DNA from: Ridgeia piscesae
Taxonomy: Eukaryota; Annelida; Polychaeta; Sabellida; Siboglinidae
DNA: 64,000 nt
Direction: 5' to 3'
NCBI GenBank assembly: GCA_025642075.2
Contig: JAODUO010000537.1
Coordinates: 447,001-511,000, forward strand
Positions within the stretch are counted from its first letter, which is position 1; each line of letters opens with the position of its first letter. The notes below the pieces were generated by a model. It had not been told where the DNA came from. It saw only the letters and a list, made by a program, of their open reading frames with translations, and ran no database searches. A program made the position numbers and the translations under genes. Of this stretch, positions 61,401 to 64,000 are shown piece after piece.

Positions 61401-63872
61401 GTCTGACATGGATGTACTGGAGTTAGATTGTCTGACAGTGGATGTACTGGAGTTAGATTGTCTGACAGTGGATGTAATGGAGTTAGATTGTCTGACAGTG
61501 GATGTACTGGAGTTAGATTGTCTGACAGTGGATGTAATGGAGTTAGATTGTCTGACAGTGGATGTACTGGAGTTAGATTGTCTGACAGTGATGTACTGGA
61601 GTTAGATTGTCTGACAGTGGATATACTGGAGTTAGATTGTCTGACAGTGGATGTACTGGAGTTAGATTGTCTGACAGTGGATGTACTGGAGTTAGATTGT
61701 CTGACAGTGGGTGTACTGGAGTTAGATTGTCTGACAGTGGATGTACTGGAGTTAGATTGTCTGACAGTGGATGTACTAGAGTTAGACCGTCTGACAGTGG
61801 ATGTGCTGGAGTTAGACTGTATGACAGTAGATGTACTGAGTTAGACTGTCTGACAGTGGATATGCTGGAGTTGAGATTGTCTGACAGTGGATGTACTGGA
61901 GTGAGATTGTCTGACAGTGGATGTACTGGCGTGAGATTGTCTGACAGTGGATGTGGCAGGTTTGTTGTCCCTAATCTGTAACCTCCCTTGTGAGTTGCAC
62001 ACTTGATGTGCCGAAGCAGAGCAGCCTGTGTCAGTAGAAATACAACACCCTTTTGGAATATGTGTTAATTACTGTGTAGTAACATGGTTGTTTCTGTTTT
62101 TTAATAGTAGTACAGCTGTAGTTAACTCTTTTAAAGGACATATTTTGCCATAGCTTATCCCCCCAAAATTATACTACAGCTTTAGTTACCGGTAATTGTT
62201 TCAAAGGCCATATTTTGCCATATTTTATCCCTCAAAAATTATATTAACTATAAAGTAATGCATGTACGTATGTATTATGCAATATAGTGAAAATCCCAAA
62301 ATCAAAAGCTTGATGAAATATAAAAAAAATGGCTATTAAATGGCAGCTGTCACAGTACCAGCTTGGAAAAATCTGTTTTGGGGAAATGCTGCAAGGAGCA
62401 AAATGTGCGCTGCACTAGATTCTGCAAAAACTACAATTGATGTCACGCTAGAGCAACAAATCCAAACTGGGCATTCTCGTGGGTTTCCGTAATACAGCAG
62501 ATTTAAAGAATTCTATATGTCATATACTCTTACACAATATTTAAATATTTTGGCAGTATCATCATTTGAAAGAGCATCAAACATTCATTAGGCTGTGGTC
62601 TGTAACAATAAAGGTAGCGTACTGTGTCAATGACCCACTGAAGCGTGTCTGTGTGCTTTCAGTTGTCACCGACTGGCAGCGTGTCTGTGATAAAGGCAAT
62701 GAACTTTGTTGTGAACCCGTTCAGGGTGTGTGAACGGATCTACTCCATCATGTGCCGGCTACTTGACGGTATTCGGGAACTGTGTACTCAACCCAAAGCA
62801 GATGGTCAGCAGAGTAGTTCAGCTTCGTGTTCTGTGTAATGTAGTCTAGCTGTTAGATGATGTAGCTGATATATGACGTGACATACCTTTCACTTGTCCG
62901 CCACTGGTAGAAATGTCGACCCGGAATCATCGTATAGTGTAGCAGTTTGTTCATTTTGTGGTCTTGAGTGGGGACAAACAACGATTGTGTTGAACGTAAA
63001 AGAGCTTGACCAAAGAGTGTCTGTTATGTTGACAGTAGTGTTTTAAGCTAATAGTTTGAAATGTACTATTTCCATTCATCTCTACCTTTTGTAAATAAAT
63101 CACACAATCTTGCACTATTCCAAGATAACTTGGATCTGAATATTTGCTATCTTTCATCCTGGCAAATTATCATCAAATATACTTTAATCAGTTGTTAAAA
63201 ATTGAACGTGCATGAAATAGCTGTCGTTTTGTAACATTACCTTTTAAAGTTGGTGAAGCTATAAGCACAGACTTGTGAGAGTGAAGCGTGTTTGTTAAAT
63301 ATATGCTAAATGAAAACAGAGTGTTTCATAAACAAACTTACATCGTCTTGGAACTGTGTGGCATGTGTAGCTTCACCCACTATTATTATGAAGTATTCTA
63401 TAGGATATCTTCAAGAACTGGTCCATGTAAAACCATTGATACTGTGAGGTGTCAGAATTCTTAATATGATGAATTATATTATTTAGGTTTATAGCAATAT
63501 TAATTAAACGTTTTGAAACACTACTGTTTTGGTAGTTTTTATAAATAAAATATTCACTAAAATATTTCTTCACTTTTTATGAAGTTGTAAATACTACTTT
63601 GGTATAGCAGTCGTAATGGTGGTGTTTGTGTCGTTGTTTGCACAGAGATGAAGTTATACCACGGCGAATCTTGGGAACTTATGATACGACGTTGGAACAA
63701 ACTTGTGAAAGACTTTGGCATGAAGAATGACCAGTACGACATCAGCAAGATTCCCGACATCTACGATTGCATCAGATACGACCTACAGCACAACATGAAG
63801 ACACTACGCTTCACTGAGGCAGAGGAGCTACACGCATACGCGAAGGCCATGGCTGATATTGTTATACCACAG
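17202..63872 (+). CDS. PPIP5K: Diphosphoinositol pentakisphosphate kinase (PPIP5K/VIP1), 17 exons, 3' end outside the window
   Basis: This dual-domain cytosolic enzyme phosphorylates the 1-position of InsP6 and 5-InsP7 to make inositol pyrophosphates. Its second domain, a histidine acid phosphatase fold, reverses this. Exons: 17202-17264, 20673-20962, 31137-31228, 31583-31734, 32427-32528, 33662-33823, 34310-34431, 35050-35151, 35975-36061, 37127-37312, 37833-37919, 54204-54326, 55486-55607, 57117-57229, 60594-60660, 62663-62804 and 63646-63872. They give about 746 residues if one extra base in exon 11 is ignored. The kinase (ATP-grasp) domain runs to about residue 361, with metal-site residues D294, D306 and N308 (FDLLR, CDVNG). 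The phosphatase domain opens at [12 protein letters not shown] (H374). Vertebrate PPIP5Ks exceed 1000 aa, so the rest of the phosphatase domain and the tail lie to the right. Oddities: GC-AG intron 4, exon 11 frameshift, and minisatellites in most introns. Orthology is certain. Whether the animal has more than one PPIP5K cannot be told here. Confidence 0.96.
17650..19334 (+). mobile_element. 5'-truncated LINE with nearly complete reverse transcriptase, in PPIP5K intron 1
   Basis: The RT reading starts near 17665 with [19 protein letters not shown] and NNYRPIS, then [16 protein letters not shown]. It shifts one base at about 18120-18127, then gives [15 protein letters not shown], the catalytic box as FSDDT (usual form F/YADDT), [16 protein letters not shown] and YCCEIWGN, with a stop at 19066-19068. 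The 3' end has AAATAAA and a (TTGAA)n tail at 19313-19334. It belongs among non-LTR elements of the CR1/Jockey-like type; exact clade uncertain. One frameshift and a truncated 5' end make it inactive. Confidence 0.85.
19533..19829. repeat. Compound (TA)/(TATG) microsatellite
   Basis: About 300 bp of TA runs interrupted by ATGTATGTAT motifs. All ORFs here are Tyr/Ile artefacts. Confidence 0.9.
20325..20487. repeat. Inverted repeat with 46-bp arms
   Basis: Arms 20325-20370 and 20442-20487 are reverse complements with 3 mismatches in 46, around a 71-bp spacer. The arm starts AGAATGGTGG and holds GAACAGAACAATTGTAGAAA or its near-match. It lies about 190 bp before PPIP5K exon 2. It may be a small foldback element; no target duplication was identified. 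Confidence 0.85.
20673..20962 (+). CDS. PPIP5K: PPIP5K exon 2: N-terminal substrate-binding part of the kinase domain
   Basis: Encodes residues 22-118, starting [20 protein letters not shown] and including [20 protein letters not shown], both near-identical to animal PPIP5Ks. Donor GACAG|GTGAGA, phase 2. Acceptor TGTAG|ACC (20672) is chosen because the upstream in-frame codon is a stop and because it fits the phase of exon 1. An alternative acceptor CCAG at 20677 would break that phase. Locally this is the most GC-rich stretch. Confidence 0.93.
21236..30167. repeat. 53-bp minisatellite, about 168 copies, in PPIP5K intron 2
   Basis: Unit: CACACAGTGTCACATCGTGC CTTTGGTGCTCACTCAGCCC ATCCTACTAGAAC. 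The period was checked by coordinates (53 bp). Common variants are CATCATGC, GTGTCTTTGG, CCTCTGG and AGATCC, and a rarer 54-bp form has CCCTTTTGGGG. Copies are nearly gapless over 8.9 kb. Short ORFs inside are products of the repeat and end in a recurring TAG. Confidence 0.97.
31137..31228 (+). CDS. PPIP5K: PPIP5K exon 3
   Basis: Encodes [20 protein letters not shown] and [10 protein letters not shown] (residues 118-149), equivalent to human [20 protein letters not shown]. Acceptor GATAACAG|A, donor CACGG|GTAAGT, phase 1. It follows the 53-bp minisatellite intron. Confidence 0.93.
31583..31734 (+). CDS. PPIP5K: PPIP5K exon 4, followed by a GC donor
   Basis: Encodes residues 149-199 with [20 protein letters not shown] and the glycine-rich [12 protein letters not shown]. 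Acceptor GTTGCAG|CC. The only donor that keeps the conserved RK|IGS junction is AAG|GCATGT, which makes a GC-AG intron. Other GT choices nearby break the frame. Confidence 0.92.
31819..31896 (+). mobile_element. LINE ORF C-terminal remnant in PPIP5K intron 4
   Basis: Reads [20 protein letters not shown] then a stop. LKTHLFRxAY-type endings are typical of the last residues of CR1/L2-like LINE ORFs. The AT-rich 400 bp that follow, to about 32290, may be its 3' UTR. Confidence 0.45.
32427..32528 (+). CDS. PPIP5K: PPIP5K exon 5
   Basis: Encodes residues 200-233, [20 protein letters not shown] then [14 protein letters not shown], nearly identical to human. Acceptor GCCACAG|ATT, donor GTAAAG|GTGAGT, phase 0 at both ends. 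Confidence 0.95.
32718..33690 (+). repeat. 46-bp tandem array of the PPIP5K intron 5/exon 6 junction, about 21 copies
   Basis: Unit: GTGTTACAGGTGTACACGGT CGGGCCAGAGTATGCTAATG TTACCT. It holds the acceptor (TGTTACAG) and the first 24-30 nt of exon 6 (VYTVGPEYA). The last copy is the real junction at 33661/33662. Copies vary mainly at ACACGG/ACATGG/ATCTGG and GCTAATG/GCTCATG, and a few carry small deletions (about 33250-33305). Confidence 0.95.
33662..33823 (+). CDS. PPIP5K: PPIP5K exon 6
   Basis: Encodes residues 234-287, starting [20 protein letters not shown] and ending CLAFK. Acceptor TGTTACAG|GTG, donor TTCAAG|GTGGGC. The first 24-30 nt and the acceptor are the template of the 46-bp tandem array directly upstream. 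Only the last copy reads on into the conserved AHAEARK. Confidence 0.95.
33910..34100. repeat. 24-bp minisatellite, 8 copies, in PPIP5K intron 6
   Basis: Unit about CCTTTCCAGTTCTGTGAAAT GTAG, starting some 90 bp after exon 6. Copies differ at a few positions (AATGTAG, AAACGTAA). It also contains acceptor-like TTTCCAG. Confidence 0.9.
34310..34431 (+). CDS. PPIP5K: PPIP5K exon 7: metal-binding part of the ATP-grasp site
   Basis: Encodes residues 288-328, [20 protein letters not shown] then [17 protein letters not shown]294, D306 and N308 correspond, by a constant offset, to the Mg-binding Asp/Asp/Asn that I recall for human PPIP5K2. Acceptor GTTGCAG|CAA. Donor CTAGG|GTAAGG runs straight into a GA repeat. 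Confidence 0.95.
34434..34625. repeat. (GA)n/(GGGAGA)n purine tract adjoining the exon 7 donor
   Basis: About 190 bp of GAGA and GGGAGA repeats that start within the 5' splice site GTAAGGAGAGAG. A complementary CT-strand ORF on the minus strand is an artefact. Confidence 0.93.
35050..35151 (+). CDS. PPIP5K: PPIP5K exon 8: end of the kinase domain
   Basis: Encodes [20 protein letters not shown] then [15 protein letters not shown] (residues 328-362). Acceptor GGTTGTAG|A, donor ACAAT|GTAAGT. It matches human MRELAPQFHIPWSIP....EDIPIVPTTSGTM. Confidence 0.94.
35975..36061 (+). CDS. PPIP5K: PPIP5K exon 9: phosphatase signature
   Basis: Encodes [20 protein letters not shown] then MKMEVRHK (residues 362-391). 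RHGDRTP is the histidine acid phosphatase signature (R373, H374). Acceptor ATTGTAG|G, donor AAACG|GTAAGT. Confidence 0.96.
36809..37110 (-). mobile_element. LINE ORF C-terminal remnant in PPIP5K intron 9
   Basis: Minus-strand reading [20 protein letters not shown], then [18 protein letters not shown], matches the very common LINE pattern HITPVLKSLHWLPV..RI.FKILL..FKAL.GLAPQY. It ends FVTHFLNSF. It is truncated on its 5' side close to the exon 10 acceptor. Confidence 0.75.
37127..37312 (+). CDS. PPIP5K: PPIP5K exon 10
   Basis: Encodes residues 391-453: [20 protein letters not shown], then [15 protein letters not shown] and LQLKTVLEM. It is the helical insert of the phosphatase domain, equivalent to human [20 protein letters not shown]. 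Acceptor GACTGCAG|T, donor GGAGAT|GTGAGT. Confidence 0.95.
37833..37919 (+). CDS. PPIP5K: PPIP5K exon 11, carrying a one-base frameshift as assembled
   Basis: Reads [19 protein letters not shown], a strongly conserved block, then runs into an in-frame TGA at 37910-37912. Acceptor TTTCAG|G (37833) fits exon 10 and donor GACGACG|GTTAGT fits exon 12, but the exon is one base too long for both. The discrepancy lies at about 37888-37895, in GGAGCGCCC. With one base fewer the reading continues as an Asp-rich stretch into exon 12 (about residue 482). A sequencing error is the likeliest reason; a real null allele is possible. Confidence 0.85.
38349..41176. repeat. 49-bp purine-rich minisatellite, about 55 copies, in PPIP5K intron 11
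   Basis: Unit: AGCCAGTGACATGTGAAGAC AGGAGAGGTGGCGGTAGGAG ACAAAGTAG. The copies are regular at 38.9-39.7 and 40.3-41.1 kb. They are broken by short deletions at 39.72-40.27 kb and by a divergent stretch at 38.46-38.65 kb. Flanks 38.03-38.34 and 41.18-41.42 kb are related but decayed purine-rich sequence (GGCAATAGAACC-like). The plus strand, which is the PPIP5K sense strand, is strongly G+A rich. Confidence 0.95.
41967..52292. repeat. 33-bp minisatellite, about 310 copies, in PPIP5K intron 11
   Basis: Unit: TAGTGACACTGCAGCCTCCT GCTACCAGTGGTG, with an internal CTGCAG. Because 33 is a multiple of three, each frame repeats one 11-aa peptide (for example [11 protein letters not shown]). There are three zones: variant-rich 41.97-44.3 kb (CCTGCTGC, GGTATAG, GATGCTG forms), a zone full of short deletions at 44.3-48.73 kb, and a very homogeneous zone at 48.73-52.29 kb. 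It ends 54 bp before the candidate microexon. Confidence 0.97.
52347..52379 (+). CDS. Candidate 33-nt alternative microexon of PPIP5K
   Basis: A strong pyrimidine tract (52317-52344) ends GTGTAG|, followed by 33 nt and the donor-like CTACAAG|GTTGGT. The length is a multiple of three. In the phase of the neighbouring exons (phase 1) it reads [11 protein letters not shown] without a stop. It would insert in the variable linker before the conserved [13 protein letters not shown]. No homologue is recognised, so this is a structural guess. Confidence 0.3.
52655..52682. repeat. (TCA/TCG)n trinucleotide repeat
   Basis: Short run ATCGTCATCATCATCGTCAT followed by CGTCAC. Confidence 0.85.
52700..52917 (-). 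mobile_element. LINE remnant, post-RT C-terminal region, in PPIP5K intron 11
   Basis: Minus-strand reading [27 protein letters not shown], then [15 protein letters not shown] and a final LTGVMHR. This fits the pattern NRELYGDL.KLS.KIR.RRL.LAGH......W.P..G.R.RGR found at the end of animal LINE ORFs. Only about 70 codons remain. Confidence 0.55.
52918..54203. other. Rest of PPIP5K intron 11
   Basis: About 1.3 kb of AT-rich intron up to the exon 12 acceptor. I see no gene, repeat array or structured element in it. Confidence 0.6.
54204..54326 (+). CDS. PPIP5K: PPIP5K exon 12
   Basis: Encodes residues 482-523, [20 protein letters not shown] then [20 protein letters not shown], nearly identical to other PPIP5Ks. 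Acceptor GGCTGCAG|AT, donor GTGAAG|GTTGGT, phase 1 at both ends. Confidence 0.95.
55486..55607 (+). CDS. PPIP5K: PPIP5K exon 13
   Basis: Encodes [20 protein letters not shown] then [20 protein letters not shown] and K (residues 523-563), among the most conserved stretches of the phosphatase domain. Acceptor GTGTAG|GA, donor GCAAAG|GTATCA, leaving phase 0. Confidence 0.96.
55709..55765. repeat. 8-bp tandem repeat in PPIP5K intron 13
   Basis: About seven copies of CTTGTTAT or CTTGCTAT, shortly after exon 13. Confidence 0.9.
56203..57095. repeat. 43-bp minisatellite, about 20 copies, in PPIP5K intron 13
   Basis: Unit: CCTGCTGACAGTGGTTGTGT ACATGTGCCCCACCTTGAGG TAG. Variants are at CACCTTG/CACATTG/CACTTTG and GCCTGC/GCATGC. 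The array ends about 20 bp before the real exon 14 acceptor TTGCTGACAG|GGT, which shares GCTGACAG with every unit. All three minus frames are open over about 1 kb, which is a repeat artefact. Confidence 0.95.
57117..57229 (+). CDS. PPIP5K: PPIP5K exon 14
   Basis: Encodes [20 protein letters not shown], then [18 protein letters not shown] (residues 564-601). The KYQN ending resembles the insect rather than the vertebrate protein. Acceptor GCTGACAG|GGT, donor AATGT|GTGAGT, phase 2. Confidence 0.95.
57255..59455. repeat. 41-bp minisatellite of acceptor-like units, about 53 copies, in PPIP5K intron 14
   Basis: Unit: CAACTACTGGTCCTCACTTA ACTTGTCTCTTTGTCTAACA G. Each unit has a branch-point-like CTTAAC, a pyrimidine tract and TAACAG. 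The array begins about 25 bp after the exon 14 donor. Variants are TAACAACAAC (losing the AG|C form), CAGCAAGCTACTG and CTAACTAAAC. Confidence 0.95.
59455..60510. repeat. 43-bp sister minisatellite, about 24 copies, in PPIP5K intron 14
   Basis: Unit: GAATGGGTTCCTGGTCCTCA CTTAACTTGGTCTTTTTGTC TAG. It shares CTGGTCCTCACTTAACTTG with the 41-bp unit, so the two arrays have one origin and this is a diverged, separately amplified form. Each unit again holds CTTAAC, a T-rich tract and an AG. It ends about 80 bp before the exon 15 acceptor. Confidence 0.95.
60594..60660 (+). CDS. PPIP5K: PPIP5K exon 15 (67 nt)
   Basis: Encodes [20 protein letters not shown] then EK (residues 601-623), equivalent to human VKARLHEILQKDRDF. 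Acceptor TTATTTCAG|T, donor GAAAAG|GTTTGT. The exon is small and sits behind about 77 tandem acceptor-like units in the same intron. Confidence 0.9.
61184..61960. repeat. 30-bp minisatellite, about 26 copies, in PPIP5K intron 15
   Basis: Unit: GTTAGATTGTCTGACAGTGG ATGTACTGGA. Variants are GACGGTCTGACCG, ATGTAATGG and GTGAGATTG. The unit length is a multiple of three, so periodic 10-aa ORFs arise in several frames. GATTGTCTGACAG resembles a 3' splice site. Confidence 0.95.
61961..62662. other. Right part of PPIP5K intron 15
   Basis: About 700 bp without an array. A short sequence around CATATTTTGCCATAGCTTATCCC (here in two pieces, 62139-62163 and 62206-62231) occurs twice with about 65 bp spacing, suggesting a small duplication. 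Nothing else recognised. Confidence 0.5.
62663..62804 (+). CDS. PPIP5K: PPIP5K exon 16
   Basis: Encodes [20 protein letters not shown], then [17 protein letters not shown] (residues 624-671), equivalent to human LTPSGSISLIKSMHLIKNPV. Acceptor CTTTCAG|TTG. Donor AGATG|GTCAGC is a weaker match to consensus but gives the right phase for exon 17. Confidence 0.9.
63646..63872 (+). CDS. PPIP5K: PPIP5K exon 17, last exon in the window
   Basis: Encodes residues 671-746: [40 protein letters not shown] and [11 protein letters not shown]. Acceptor TGCACAG|AG, donor CCACAG|GTAAAT, leaving phase 0. In orthologues the sequence continues with EYGI, so the gene goes on to the right of the window. Confidence 0.95.
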
Positions 63873-63901
63873 GTAAATGCAGTAGTTCTCTAGAACTGTT
63901 C

Positions 63902-64000
63902 AGAATGAGAAGGTGTTGATTGCTCAGTGTATTTGTCTGTATGAGTACAAGATCAAAAAGAATGAGAAGGTGTTGATTGCTCAGTGTATCTGTCTGTATG
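63902..64000. repeat. Direct repeat, period 57 bp, at the window edge
   Basis: AGAATGAGAAGGTGTTGATT GCTCAGTGTAT-type sequence starts at 63902 and again at 63959, about 30 bp after the exon 17 donor. Only about 1.7 copies are visible; it may be the start of another intronic minisatellite. Confidence 0.7.

Noticed and set aside
61129..61981. ORFs with 10-aa repeats ([10 protein letters not shown] / [10 protein letters not shown])
   Set aside because: They are readings of the 30-bp intronic array in two frames; no start context or domain.
21236..62000. CRISPR array
   Set aside because: The repeats are head-to-tail without unique spacers and lie in introns of an animal gene.

Overview
This is eukaryotic (animal) nuclear DNA, AT-rich, with spliced genes, long introns, LINE, hAT, piggyBac-type and tRNA-SINE sequences, and a very large tandem-repeat load. 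The two protein-coding genes I recognise, both from conserved protein motifs plus phase-consistent splice sites, are conserved in animals. The repeat content and insect-like PPIP5K residues suggest a marine invertebrate, perhaps a mollusc or other lophotrochozoan, but the sequence does not fix the species. The two genes are divergently arranged. On the minus strand, ten exons between 11657 and 2571 encode a complete mitochondrial methionyl-tRNA formyltransferase (MTFMT, 385 aa). On the plus strand, from about 17202 past the right edge, lie 17 exons (about 746 aa) of a PPIP5K/VIP1-type diphosphoinositol pentakisphosphate kinase. These cover the acidic N-terminus, the whole ATP-grasp kinase domain and most of the histidine-phosphatase-like domain; the last exons lie outside the window. 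LAYOUT. 1-1000: LINE 3' remnant split from upstream sequence by a (TA)n run. 2.5-11.7 kb: MTFMT, whose introns hold a degenerate LINE tail, a tRNA-derived SINE, a hAT (Charlie-type) relic and a TTAA-flanked piggyBac-like element. 11.7-17.2 kb: intergenic, no gene recognised. 17.2-64 kb: PPIP5K. Its introns contain a nearly full RT-domain LINE (17.65-19.33 kb), a 46-bp-arm inverted repeat, and a series of unrelated minisatellites with units of 53, 46, 24, 49, 33, 43, 41, 43 and 30 bp, plus a GA tract. Together these arrays fill about 28 kb, some 44 percent of the window. MOST UNUSUAL POINT. Most of the minisatellite units carry a 3'-splice-site-like sequence, and several arrays abut the true acceptor of the next exon. 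The 46-bp array is a roughly 20-fold duplication of the intron-exon junction itself, and the 41/43-bp arrays lay down about 77 acceptor-like sites in front of a 67-nt exon. Within PPIP5K there are also a non-canonical GC-AG intron, a one-base frameshift in a conserved exon (probably an assembly error) and a candidate 33-nt microexon directly after the longest array. Very long ORFs inside the arrays are by-products of repeat units that lack stop codons, not genes. The two genes act in separate places: MTFMT formylates initiator Met-tRNA in mitochondria, and PPIP5K makes inositol pyrophosphates in the cytosol. Nothing here links them beyond adjacency.
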